Positions 51,090-59,802 of a stretch of DNA of 64,000 nt are shown piece after piece. How positions within the stretch are numbered: the first letter of the stretch is position 1; each line of letters starts with the position of its first letter. This DNA comes from Terriglobales bacterium (lineage in GTDB: Bacteria; Acidobacteriota; Terriglobia; Terriglobales; Acidobacteriaceae). Made by a program: the position numbers and the translations under genes. The notes under the pieces are model-generated. The model worked only from the letters and a program-made list of their open reading frames with translations, did not search any database and was not told where the DNA came from. The stretch spans positions 62,001 through 126,000 of the forward strand of contig JAOAPE010000011.1 in NCBI GenBank assembly GCA_025462725.1, read 5' to 3'.

Positions 51090-51836
51090 ATGTTTAGTTC
51101 ACGCAAATTCGCAGTTGTGGTGGTGGGGTTGATGCTGCTGGTTGGCTCAACGTCACTGCTGGCCGATTCGTTCACGATTGCACAAGGCGGCAGTGTTACT
51201 TATGCATACGACGCGCCGTCTCCATATACGGCTTCGCATGCGACAGTGACATTCTCTCTGAGCGGAGATCACCTGACGCTTACGATCTCCAACACATCGA
51301 CGCTTCCCAATACGAAGTTGTTTGACATTGGGTTCGATACAACTCCGAACATCAATCTGTATGCGGTGAACGGCAAGGTAGCGCCGCTGAGCGTCTCTGC
51401 CAACTTGTCGAACTATAAGTGGGTTGATAACGGTCCGACGGCGAATCCTGGACCGAATGGTCCCTTCAAGTTTGAAATTTTGGCAGATAGCACCGGTTCG
51501 CAGACCTGCACTTCTTCGACGACTATCACGCCTGTCGGAAATGGGAACGTGCTTTGCAGCGGCCAGACTGGGACAGTGGTGTTCAAGATTCTTAATGCAG
51601 ATACGACGCCGGCTTCAGCCTTCACCGGTCCGTTAACGATCGACTCCAGCTATGTCCGCATGGGATCGCTGGCAGGTTATGGCCCGAATGGAAGCCAGAT
51701 ACTGGGTGGGCCAAGTTTGTGGATACAGGGTCACAAGGTCCCACAGGTTTACACGCCCGAGCCGGCAGGGCTAGCTCTTCTCGGCACAGGGCTATTAGGA
51801 ACAGGCGGATTCATTCGCCGCAAGTTTAAGAAGTAA
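51090..51836 (+). CDS. PEP-CTERM surface protein 1
   Basis: A 248-residue exported protein. The signal peptide is MFSSRKFAVVVVGLMLLVGS then TSLLA-DS. A Gly/Ser/Thr-rich beta-type body follows. The C-terminus is a PEP-CTERM sorting tag: TPEPAGLALLGTGLLGTGGF, a hydrophobic stretch, then basic IRRKFKK. Exosortase at 49270 should cleave it. ATG 51090 is chosen because the signal peptide starts there, with GGG upstream; the frame is open to 51039 but that part contains the promoter. A cohesin-like fold is possible in the body but not certain. Confidence 0.9.
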   Translation: MFSSRKFAVVVVGLMLLVGSTSLLADSFTIAQGGSVTYAYDAPSPYTASHATVTFSLSGDHLTLTISNTSTLPNTKLFDIGFDTTPNINLYAVNGKVAPLSVSANLSNYKWVDNGPTANPGPNGPFKFEILADSTGSQTCTSSTTITPVGNGNVLCSGQTGTVVFKILNADTTPASAFTGPLTIDSSYVRMGSLAGYGPNGSQILGGPSLWIQGHKVPQVYTPEPAGLALLGTGLLGTGGFIRRKFKK

Positions 51837-51918
51837 GCGGAATTTAGTACGTCTGTCCACAAGGCAGGCTAAACAATGGGCGCAGTTAAAACAAGGCAGT
51901 GTAATTTAAGGAGAGAAA

Positions 51919-52506
51919 ATGAAACGGATAGCAACAGTCATCGCAATCGCATTGGTGCTCTGCATCGGTGCATACGCAACCCCGGTAACTTTCAACGGGA
52001 CCACAACCGGCGTGTTTAGCGGCGTCGGAACAGCCCCGACCTTCACTGGCGGAAGCTTCCACGGCACAACGGATGCCTTCGGCAATCTTTCAATCGGTGG
52101 TGCGGGAAACAACTTCGGTACGTTCAGCCTCGCATCAGGCGCGACTGGGTACAACGGCAGTTTCACTTTGACCATCAATATTTCGGCTCCTGGTGGAACC
52201 ACACCGAACCCGAGCTCAACCAGCGTTTTTGTGTCCGGCAACGTCAATGTCGGCAACACTGTTTTCGGGATTAACTTCATTCCGAATCCGATTGCCTTCA
52301 CGTTCTCGAACAATGCACAGACTGGCTTCTTCTTTGTCGGGGTAAACAACATCAGCATCCATCCTGGTGATTCTAACCAGGCTCTGAGCGGTGTGATTTT
52401 TGCCGAAGCTACCAACAACCCGGTTCCCGAGCCTGCTTCCTTGGTTCTGATGGGATCTGGATTGCTGACCGGCGGCGGTCTTCTGCGACGCAAGCTGTTG
52501 GCATAA
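51919..52506 (+). CDS. PEP-CTERM surface protein 2
   Basis: A 195-residue exported protein. Signal peptide MKRIATVIAIALVLCIGAYA, then a Gly/Thr/Asn-rich body without cysteine-rich or catalytic motifs, and a textbook sorting tag VPEPASLVLMGSGLLTGGGL followed by LRRKLLA. AAGGAGAG lies before ATG 51919. It follows the first PEP-CTERM gene by 82 bases and a strong terminator ends the pair. Both may be matrix proteins held in the exopolysaccharide; their functions are unknown. Confidence 0.92.
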   Translation: MKRIATVIAIALVLCIGAYATPVTFNGTTTGVFSGVGTAPTFTGGSFHGTTDAFGNLSIGGAGNNFGTFSLASGATGYNGSFTLTINISAPGGTTPNPSSTSVFVSGNVNVGNTVFGINFIPNPIAFTFSNNAQTGFFFVGVNNISIHPGDSNQALSGVIFAEATNNPVPEPASLVLMGSGLLTGGGLLRRKLLA

Positions 52507-52544
52507 CAGAGATAGACGCTTTCGCAACGACTGTTTTCTATCCG

Positions 52545-52580
52545 AAATCGGGGCTGGAGAAACCGCCAGCCTCGGTTTTT
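52545..52580 (+). terminator. Rho-independent terminator after the PEP-CTERM pair
   Basis: CGGGGCTGG (52549-52557) pairs with CCAGCCTCG (52566-52574), with one G-U pair and an 8-base loop, extended by A-T pairs, followed by GTTTTT. It ends the 51090-52506 transcript. Confidence 0.88.
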
Positions 52581-52680
52581 AACCACTTCCCCAAGTAGTT
52601 TGGTTAGCTGGATAGTGCAGTCGGAAGTTCGGCGGGAAGTGACTCAAAACAAGTTCTGCAGTAATCCTCCGACCCTAACG

Positions 52681-52686
52681 TATAAT
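52681..52686 (+). promoter_or_regulatory. -10 element of the glycosyltransferase series
   Basis: TATAAT at 52681-52686 is 87 bases before GTG 52774. The region upstream has no convincing -35 element. The glycosyltransferase genes after it follow with 4-base overlaps or short gaps. Confidence 0.35.
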
Positions 52687-52773
52687 CTCCCCTCAACCAG
52701 CACTCCAGATCTGTTTGGGACTGAATGAATAATTCAGGAACACGTATTCTGCTGTTCTGGCAACCCCAAAAAA

Positions 52774-53976
52774 GTGCTTGTATCCATTGCGCCGCTTCTA
52801 ACATGGTTCTCTTTGTTCTTCTCTGCGCTGGCGTTTCTCGCTAGTGGCTATGTGCTGTTTTTCGCCTTGTACGGTCGCCGCGTGGCCCAATTCCCTCCAG
52901 TTTCACTCCCGATAAATACGAATCCAACGCGCTTTCTCGTGCTCGTGCCGGCTCATAATGAGGAAAACTGCATAGCAGCCACGGTGGCCAGCTTAACCGC
53001 GCAGCAATATCCTTTTGATCGATACAAGGTTGTTGTTATCGCCGACAATTGCAATGACCGAACGGCTCAAATCGTCCGCGAAATGGGTGCAGAGGCGTGG
53101 GAGCGGCAAAACCTGAGCGATCGGGGCAAAGGCCAGGCTCTCCGTTGGGCGCTCGATAGGGCAAGCGGGATGGCTTTCGAAGCTGTCGTCTTTATCGATG
53201 CTGATACAACCGTGGACAGTCGATTACTGTTGCAGTTCGATAACAAGATCAAATCTGGCGCAAATGCGATGCAGGTCCGCTACGATTTCGAACTGAAGGA
53301 TGAGCAGTGGTTCTCCATCCTTTCTCACGCGTCCAAGACCGCCGAGGCCGCCTTATTCTGGACGCCGCGACAGCATTTGAGTCTTACCTGTTTCATACAG
53401 GGCAATGGGTTTTGCCTGAGCAGAAACTTGCTGCAACGGATCCCGTGGGCTGCATATTCCATCGTTGAGGACATCGAGTATTCGATCCAGTTGGTGCTCG
53501 CGGGGGAGCGGATCCATTTCGTGGATGAAGCCCGTGTTATTTCGAGACCAACGCAGTCACTGGGTGATGCCTTTCCGCAACGATTACGTTGGGCTTCCGG
53601 CACTTTCCCCATCATGGCCCGATACATCCCGAAGTTGTTGATCGGCGGAATTATGCGGGTCGATCTTTATTTGGCAGAATCCGCTGTCGCGCTGGCGCTG
53701 ACAAGTCGCATGTTTGTCGTTTATCTCACCGTCCTGGGCCTGGCATTTTCTGTGTTCGCTTCAGGACCACTCGGGATGGTCAGTTTCTCGCTGCTTGGCG
53801 CGACTATTCTTGCGCAGTTTGTTTATCTTGTTTTGCTCATCCGATGTGGCTCGGAAAAAGCCAGCGTCATCAAGACCATATTGTTCACTCCGTTCTATCT
53901 TCTCTGGTTACTGGGGATACAGTTATTTGCCGCAGTGGGCTTCAGGCGAAAGCTTTGGGTCCGGACGACTCGATGA
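52774..53976 (+). CDS. Processive family-2 glycosyltransferase
   Basis: A 400-residue membrane glycosyltransferase of the cellulose-synthase-like GT2 class. One span near the N-terminus, the GT-A catalytic domain with LVLVPAHNEENCIAATVASL, ADNCNDRT, IDADTTVD (DXD-type) and VEDIEYS, the processive QRLRW motif (FPQRLRWASG), then about four spans at the C-terminus. It probably elongates the polymer at the membrane. The start is GTG with no ribosome binding site I can see. A 4-base overlap (ATGA) links it to the next gene. Confidence 0.9.
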   Translation: MLVSIAPLLTWFSLFFSALAFLASGYVLFFALYGRRVAQFPPVSLPINTNPTRFLVLVPAHNEENCIAATVASLTAQQYPFDRYKVVVIADNCNDRTAQIVREMGAEAWERQNLSDRGKGQALRWALDRASGMAFEAVVFIDADTTVDSRLLLQFDNKIKSGANAMQVRYDFELKDEQWFSILSHASKTAEAALFWTPRQHLSLTCFIQGNGFCLSRNLLQRIPWAAYSIVEDIEYSIQLVLAGERIHFVDEARVISRPTQSLGDAFPQRLRWASGTFPIMARYIPKLLIGGIMRVDLYLAESAVALALTSRMFVVYLTVLGLAFSVFASGPLGMVSFSLLGATILAQFVYLVLLIRCGSEKASVIKTILFTPFYLLWLLGIQLFAAVGFRRKLWVRTTR

Positions 53977-55106
53977 GTGCCGGAGACAAGCGTCGGGTAC
54001 TGCATCTGGTGGCAAGCAACTTCGTCGGGGGCCCGGAAAAGCAGATACTGCAACACGCGTTAGACATGCGCGGCACGAATTACGAAGTCTGGGTCGGATC
54101 TTTTTTAGAAGACTCGGGACGTCCGGAGATTCTCCTGCGGGCTGAAGAACTGGGAATCCCTACGGTCCAACTTGCAGCGGGACGATTCAATCCTCGCGCA
54201 GTGTCTCAACTTGTGACTTTGACGCGGAAGAACAGTGTCGATCTCATTTGCACGTACCATTACAAAGCAAACATCGCGGGATGGTTGGCCCGCTCGTCGG
54301 GACTGACGCAAATAGCTTCAGCGCGCGGATTTACTGGCGAAGATCGGCGTGTCCGATTCTATGAAAGCCTAGATCGATTCGTATTGAACCGCACCGAGCA
54401 CGTAGCATGTGTATCGCTCGCACTCGCTGAGAGTCTGCAAAAGAACCGCCGCAAGGGGCTTTCAATTCCGGTGGTGATCCCGAATTCCCCTACCATCAAG
54501 GTGGAGGAACAAGGCGAGAACGACCGTGCATCCCTCAGAGACAAGCTTGGGATTCAGCGAAGTGCGTTTCTCATAGGCGTCGTGGGAAGACTAAGTCCTG
54601 AAAAGGGACACTATTATCTTTTGCAAGCAATTCCGGAACTGTCAAAGAGAATCCCGCAACTGCAAGTGGTCTTTGTCGGTGAAGGTAGGGAGCGCCAACG
54701 GTTAGAAGAGCAGGTGGGGGAATTAAAGATCCAAGATCGCGTTACCCTAGTCGGATTCAAGAAAGATGTTGTGGATTGGATTCGCTCTTGCGAACTGCTT
54801 GTGAACCCTTCGCTTTCTGAAGGCATGCCGAACGCCGTCATGGAAGCTATGGCTGTGGGAACGCCTGTTGTGGCAACTGCTGTTGGCGGGGTGCCAGAAT
54901 TTGTGAAGCATGGAGTCTCCGGCATTCTCACGCCGCCCGCAAACAGCAACGCGTTGTTGGAAGCAATCTGCAACTTGTATGAGAATCCCGAACAGCGCCA
55001 TTCTTTAGCGAATGGCGCAAGAGAGTCACTGCGGCATTCCCGGGCAAAGCAGAAACAAGCATTCATTCATCTTTATGAAAAAGTACTGGGGCTAAACTCG
55101 GAATGA
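53973..55106 (+). CDS. GT-B glycosyltransferase (family 4-like)
   Basis: A 377-residue soluble glycosyltransferase. The N-terminal half begins RRVLHLVASNFVGGPEKQIL; the C-terminal donor-binding half has VVGRLSPEKGHYYLLQAIPE and NPSLSEGMPNAVMEAMAVGT with PVVATAVGGVPEFV, the E-x7-E motif of retaining GT4 enzymes. The start is ATG 53973, overlapping the preceding stop by four bases; the frame is open back to 53589 within the previous gene, but that part is not homologous. It adds a sugar in the repeat-unit assembly. Confidence 0.93.
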   Translation: MSAGDKRRVLHLVASNFVGGPEKQILQHALDMRGTNYEVWVGSFLEDSGRPEILLRAEELGIPTVQLAAGRFNPRAVSQLVTLTRKNSVDLICTYHYKANIAGWLARSSGLTQIASARGFTGEDRRVRFYESLDRFVLNRTEHVACVSLALAESLQKNRRKGLSIPVVIPNSPTIKVEEQGENDRASLRDKLGIQRSAFLIGVVGRLSPEKGHYYLLQAIPELSKRIPQLQVVFVGEGRERQRLEEQVGELKIQDRVTLVGFKKDVVDWIRSCELLVNPSLSEGMPNAVMEAMAVGTPVVATAVGGVPEFVKHGVSGILTPPANSNALLEAICNLYENPEQRHSLANGARESLRHSRAKQKQAFIHLYEKVLGLNSE

Positions 55107-56167
55107 CAGACAACTCAAATCAAAATGCACGCTCAGATCTCTCGATCTCAGTAGTCATTCCGGTGCGAAACGAGGAAGCGCATATCAGGTTCACCCTTGA
55201 TGCGCTGGTAACTCAAGAATATCCGCCGCAAAAGCTTGAAATACTTGTAGTGGACGGAAACTCTACCGATCGGACTGTGGAAATCGTTTCCGAATTTGCC
55301 CGTACAAGTCCGGTGCGCATCCAGGTACTACCCAACCCCGCTCAATGGTCGAGCAGCGGCCGCAATATCGGAATAAAGGCCAGCAATAGTGAAATCATTG
55401 CGATCATTGACGGGCATTGTTACATCCGCAATCCCCTGCTATTGCGAAACATTGTCACGTTGATGGAATCAAAGCAGGCGGACTGCTTGTGTCGTCCCGC
55501 TCCGAATTATGTGGAGGCCAATACTCCATTTCAGGATGTGCTGGCGCGCACTCGCGCATCGCGACTTGGACATGGATTAGATTCAACGATCTATGACATG
55601 CAGAATGAACGCTACGTAAATCCAATGAGTTCAGGGGCCATCTATCGCGCGACGGTGTTCGACAAGGTTGGACTTCACGATGAAGAGTTCGACGCTTGCG
55701 AAGACGTAGAACTCAATTACCGCATATGGAAAGCTGGCTTAAAGTCTTACTCCAGTCCTGATCTGGCAATCTATTACAGCCCTCGCAAGACTCTCGGATC
55801 GCTGTGGAACCAGATGCTGCGGTACGGCCAAGGACGATTGCGATTCATGCGAAAACATCCTGAAGCTGTTTCTATCGGCCAACTGATACCCGCAGGTTTC
55901 GTCCTTTGGTTACTTGTAACTGCAGCCTTGGGTTTTTGGTGGCCGTTAAGCACGAAGATATTTGCGGGAACAATTCTCATTTATCTTTCTGCGGTAATTG
56001 CTTTTACGATTGCATTGGCATTTGAGCACGGGTGGCGTCATCTGTTCCTCTCTCCTTTGGTCTATTTCACCGTGCATTTTGGATTGGCTGCCGGGTTCTG
56101 GAGGGAAGCCCTTAGAGCAGTCTTAAGGCCTATCCGGAAGCCCTCAACTCAGCAAAACGAAGCATAG
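55103..56167 (+). CDS. Family-2 glycosyltransferase (ExoA-like)
   Basis: A 354-residue glycosyltransferase with a GT2 domain (ISVVIPVRNEEAHIRFTLDA, VVDGNSTDRT, IIDGHCYIRN in place of a DXD) and three or four C-terminal membrane spans. The DGHC form and the membrane tail resemble ExoA of succinoglycan synthesis, which acts on lipid-linked sugars. It overlaps the previous gene by four bases. Confidence 0.9.
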   Translation: MTDNSNQNARSDLSISVVIPVRNEEAHIRFTLDALVTQEYPPQKLEILVVDGNSTDRTVEIVSEFARTSPVRIQVLPNPAQWSSSGRNIGIKASNSEIIAIIDGHCYIRNPLLLRNIVTLMESKQADCLCRPAPNYVEANTPFQDVLARTRASRLGHGLDSTIYDMQNERYVNPMSSGAIYRATVFDKVGLHDEEFDACEDVELNYRIWKAGLKSYSSPDLAIYYSPRKTLGSLWNQMLRYGQGRLRFMRKHPEAVSIGQLIPAGFVLWLLVTAALGFWWPLSTKIFAGTILIYLSAVIAFTIALAFEHGWRHLFLSPLVYFTVHFGLAAGFWREALRAVLRPIRKPSTQQNEA

Positions 56168-56215
56168 AAAAGTTCGGGAACTTAGCTTAATATTGAGTTC
56201 TCCCCTGCCATCCTC

Positions 56216-57082
56216 ATGCTTAATGCCATTACAGTTGACGTTGAAGACTACTTCCACACGGAAGCGATGTCGGAGGCTGTGCGTTCCCAAGACTGGGACT
56301 CGATGCCGTCTCATGTGGAAGCCAGCACTAACCAACTGCTCGAAATATTTTCTCGGAACGGCGTAAAGGCGACGTTATTTTTTTTGGGATGGGTGGCGGA
56401 AAAATTCCCGGAACTTGTGCGGCAGGCCGTGCGTGAAGGACATGAGATCGGCTGTCACAGCTACTGGCACCGCGCAGTTTTCAGACTGACACCGGAAGAG
56501 TTTCTGGCCGATACGAAACGCGCAAAGGATGCGATTGAGGATGCAGGAGGCGTTGCGATCAATGGCTATCGCGCGCCGAGTTTTTCGCTCATTCCAGGGA
56601 CCGAGTGGGCTGCTGACATCCTGCAACAGCTTGGTTTCACGTACGACTCTAGTGTGAATCCCATCCGCCACGATTTCTACAGCAATCAGGATGCGCCAAG
56701 AATTCCTTACCTTTTGCGCGAGAATCTGTGGGAGTTTCCCATAGCGACAGTGCGTTTTGGAGAGCAGAACTTGCCGATCGGCGGCGGCGCGTACCTCCGC
56801 ATTTTGCCGTTGAAGTATTCCACTTGGGGCATTTCGCGCTTAAATGAAGTTGAGAAGTGCGCCGGAATGTTCTATTTGCATCCCTGGGAGATTGATGCGG
56901 CACAACCGCGCTTGCCGGTGAAATTGAAATCGAAAATCAGGCAGTACACCGGGCTCAGCGGCATGGCGGGTAAATTAGAACAACTACTCAAGGATTTCAG
57001 TTTCGGTCCTGTGAGAGATGCTTTTCAAAGTCAGTTGCAAGCGCCCGCGTTGGTGAATGCTGCGGCAGGGGTGGTCGGCTAA
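56216..57082 (+). CDS. Polysaccharide deacetylase, exosortase-associated (DUF3473 type)
   Basis: A 288-residue NodB-fold carbohydrate deacetylase. The N-terminus MLNAITVDVEDYFH with Asp8 (the metal-associated aspartate) and His81/His85 in EIGCHSYWHR, YRAPSFSLIPG, and the C-terminal MFYLHPWEIDAAQPRLP match the PEP-CTERM-linked subfamily that carries a DUF3473 tail. No signal peptide is seen, so it probably acts on the cytoplasmic side or on lipid-linked intermediates. The gap before it is 48 bases. Confidence 0.92.
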   Translation: MLNAITVDVEDYFHTEAMSEAVRSQDWDSMPSHVEASTNQLLEIFSRNGVKATLFFLGWVAEKFPELVRQAVREGHEIGCHSYWHRAVFRLTPEEFLADTKRAKDAIEDAGGVAINGYRAPSFSLIPGTEWAADILQQLGFTYDSSVNPIRHDFYSNQDAPRIPYLLRENLWEFPIATVRFGEQNLPIGGGAYLRILPLKYSTWGISRLNEVEKCAGMFYLHPWEIDAAQPRLPVKLKSKIRQYTGLSGMAGKLEQLLKDFSFGPVRDAFQSQLQAPALVNAAAGVVG

Positions 57083-57084
57083 AG

Positions 57085-58380
57085 ATGGTAATCGCCATTG
57101 GTGTGGCTATCCTGTTCGTGGCACTTTGGGGCCTCAAGAATCCGTTCGCAGGCTTACTGGGTCTGGTGATGATCAACAGCGTTCAGCCGGGAGAGATATA
57201 TCCCGTGTTGGATTCACTGCACGTAGAACGCATGGTCGTTATCCTGGTAGTCATTTCTGCGCTCGTTCACCACGAGAAACTAGTCTTCCCCAAAGTGACG
57301 AAAAGCATGCTTGGTCTCTGGGGCGTGATGATCGTCGGCATCCCCGTCGCATATTGGAAGGGCCATACATTAGAAGAGTGCATAGCCTTCGGGCAAACAG
57401 TCTTTTATCACCTGCTTGTGGTGATGCTGGTAGTGACTGAAAGCCAATTCAAGGCATTCATAAAAACATACGTTGTAGGAATCGGCTGGCTGGCGGTTTC
57501 GAGCACCTATCTTTATTTCACGGGCGGAGCTTGGCATGATCAGGGAATCAATCGAGCTGTTGCGCTCACGAGCGCCGGGGACAATTCGAACACGTTGGGA
57601 TTGACGTTGGTGTCCGCGCTGCCCATTGCAGCTCTCTTGCTGGTGCCCGATCTAAGTAAGCGAGTGAGGCTTCTGGGCCTGTTTGTGGTTTTGTGTTGCA
57701 TGCTGACAATCGTCAACACAGGGTCACGAATGTCGTTTTTCACTCTTCTAATCCTGCTGGCATTGGCGTTTTTCAGTAAGAAAAAGAACTTAATATTCTT
57801 ACCCGTCGTGCTCGCTGCTGCGGCGATGATCTGGTCAGTGGTGCCGCAAGAGTTGAAACAGCGATATGAATCCGTTCAGTCGCTGGAAAAGGACGAGTCA
57901 TACCAAAACCGCGTCTTAGCTTGGCAGGCGGGCTGGGGAATGTTTAAGGACAGTCCACTGTATGGCATGGGCGCAGGCAATTACGCGGTTGCGGCCGGGG
58001 AAAAGTATTGGCCGAGTAAGGGGCGCAAGATCCAGTTGAACGCTCATTCGCTCTATTTCCAGGTTATGGGAGAGCTAGCACTGATGGGCATTGTTGCTTT
58101 TACATATTTTCTGATTACGCTGTTCAAGACAAACTTTGCTCTCAAAAAGAAGCTTGCCGATCTGCCTCTCAGTAAGATGTTGTGTTATTTCCCATCGGCA
58201 TGCAACTTTGCGTTGGTCGTACTCTTGATCGCAGGTTACTCCTCTCACACTCTTTATAGGACTACGTGGTACATCCTGGCTGCGATGACCGCTGCACTCG
58301 AGGGAATCGTTAATAGACAACTGGCGGAGATGCCGGAGGCGTCGGCTCCTGCACAATCGTTAAGCGCGGTGACTGCTTAG
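57085..58380 (+). CDS. O-antigen ligase/polymerase-like protein
   Basis: A 431-residue integral membrane protein with about ten to twelve spans. The Wzy_C-type motifs TGSRMSFFTLLILL and a long periplasmic loop with NRVLAWQAGWGMFKDSPLYG and NAHSLYFQVMGELALMG resemble the exosortase-associated O-glycosylation ligase family. It starts two bases after the deacetylase stop. It likely polymerises or transfers the glycan on the periplasmic face. Confidence 0.88.
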   Translation: MVIAIGVAILFVALWGLKNPFAGLLGLVMINSVQPGEIYPVLDSLHVERMVVILVVISALVHHEKLVFPKVTKSMLGLWGVMIVGIPVAYWKGHTLEECIAFGQTVFYHLLVVMLVVTESQFKAFIKTYVVGIGWLAVSSTYLYFTGGAWHDQGINRAVALTSAGDNSNTLGLTLVSALPIAALLLVPDLSKRVRLLGLFVVLCCMLTIVNTGSRMSFFTLLILLALAFFSKKKNLIFLPVVLAAAAMIWSVVPQELKQRYESVQSLEKDESYQNRVLAWQAGWGMFKDSPLYGMGAGNYAVAAGEKYWPSKGRKIQLNAHSLYFQVMGELALMGIVAFTYFLITLFKTNFALKKKLADLPLSKMLCYFPSACNFALVVLLIAGYSSHTLYRTTWYILAAMTAALEGIVNRQLAEMPEASAPAQSLSAVTA

Positions 58381-58395
58381 CTTCATTTATCAAAC

Positions 58396-59802
58396 GTGAA
58401 TAATTGGAATCCAACCCGAATCACAGGCTCGATGGTCCGCAATGTAGTGTTTCCATTGTGGGCGAAGAGGGATCATCCCCATTATCGGCAGTACATACAT
58501 GAATTCACTCGCACGCAATTTCTGTCGCGGGAAGAGATTGAAGCTTCGCAGTTGATTCAACTGCAATCGCTGCTGAAACACGCCTATAAGCAGTGTCCGT
58601 TTTATCGGAAGAGAATGGACGACGTCGGTTTTAGCCCCGAACACTGCACCTCTTTGAACGCTCTATCGAAGATCCCGGCACTTACCAAGCGCGACATCCA
58701 GGATTTTGGCGCACGGATGATGGCCGAAGGGTTTCCAGAGAGCAATCGGTTGCGCAATCAGACTGGTGGATCCACCGGCAGCCCTTTGCAGTTCTACGTG
58801 GACAAGAAGCGGTACGATTCCAGGCTTGCGAGCACTGTGCGTCACAACTTGTGGGCGGGATTGCGGCCCGGAGATTGGTTTGCTCAGCTTTGGGGTGCGC
58901 GATTGGATCAGTTGCCAACGGGATCATGGAAGGATTGGGCGCGAAATTCGTTGCTCTACAGACGCATTGAGCTCAATACATCGTCCATCTCAGAAAAAGA
59001 TTGGGCAGGCTTCATTTCCCGGGTGAGAGCGAAACGACCTCGCGTTCTGCTTGCATATGCACATTCAGCAGTCCTGTTCGCACAGCACCTGGAATCCACG
59101 GGAATCTCAGACATCACTTTCGACTCGATCATTGCGACGGCGGAAGTGCTGATGCCGGAGCAGAGAATCCTGCTGGAGAGAGTATTCAAGGGGCGCGTAT
59201 TCAATCGCTATGGGTGCAGGGAAGTCAGCATCATAGCCAGCGAATGTGATCGGCATGAAGGCATGCATGTGAATTCCGAGGCCGTGTTGGTCGAAATCGT
59301 GCCAGATCCGGCATTGAAGGGTGGAGCAGGGAAAATTCTGGTAACCGATCTTTTGAATTTCAGCATGCCACTCATACGGTATGAGATTGGTGACGTTGGC
59401 GAGTGGTCTGAAAAGCAGTGTTCATGCGGTCGCGGATTACCGTTGCTGCAGAACGTACAAGGCCGGACTACCGATTTTCTGGTGCTGGCGGATGGACGCA
59501 AAGTATCCGGTCCGGCTCTCACGTTAGTGGTCGCCGATATGGCGGACGTGCGGCAAGTTCAATTCGTGCAGAAATCGCCGGCGGCAATCGTGCTTCGCGT
59601 TGTTCCGGGCAATGGCTACGGCGAATCGACGAGACTGGAATTGCAGAAGCGATTGGGTTTGTATCTGCAGGGGGCCGCGAGCATGCAGATCTCAGAGGTT
59701 GAAACCATTGCCAGTGAAGTCTCAGGTAAGTATCGGTTCGTAGTGAGTGAGATGGAGTCCCCGTGGTCGGCTGAAGCTGTCGCAGGAAAGGGGGCGCAAT
59801 GA
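58396..59802 (+). CDS. CapK/PaaK-like adenylate-forming enzyme (first copy)
   Basis: A 468-residue enzyme of the phenylacetate-CoA-ligase-like CapK group. The AMP-binding P-loop-like motif is QTGGSTGSPL, with YGCREVSIIASEC and GRTTDFLVL as the later motifs. CapK-type genes are frequent in polysaccharide clusters; their substrate (often thought to be an acyl or amino-acid group for modifying sugars) is unproven. The start is GTG 58396. The following paralogue overlaps it by four bases. Confidence 0.87.
   Translation: MNNWNPTRITGSMVRNVVFPLWAKRDHPHYRQYIHEFTRTQFLSREEIEASQLIQLQSLLKHAYKQCPFYRKRMDDVGFSPEHCTSLNALSKIPALTKRDIQDFGARMMAEGFPESNRLRNQTGGSTGSPLQFYVDKKRYDSRLASTVRHNLWAGLRPGDWFAQLWGARLDQLPTGSWKDWARNSLLYRRIELNTSSISEKDWAGFISRVRAKRPRVLLAYAHSAVLFAQHLESTGISDITFDSIIATAEVLMPEQRILLERVFKGRVFNRYGCREVSIIASECDRHEGMHVNSEAVLVEIVPDPALKGGAGKILVTDLLNFSMPLIRYEIGDVGEWSEKQCSCGRGLPLLQNVQGRTTDFLVLADGRKVSGPALTLVVADMADVRQVQFVQKSPAAIVLRVVPGNGYGESTRLELQKRLGLYLQGAASMQISEVETIASEVSGKYRFVVSEMESPWSAEAVAGKGAQ

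Noticed and set aside
53589-53972. Open frame extending the GT4 gene upstream
   Set aside because: It lies out of frame inside the GT2 gene, is rich in Arg/Ser and shows no family similarity; ATG 53973 overlaps the GT2 stop as in the other coupled genes.
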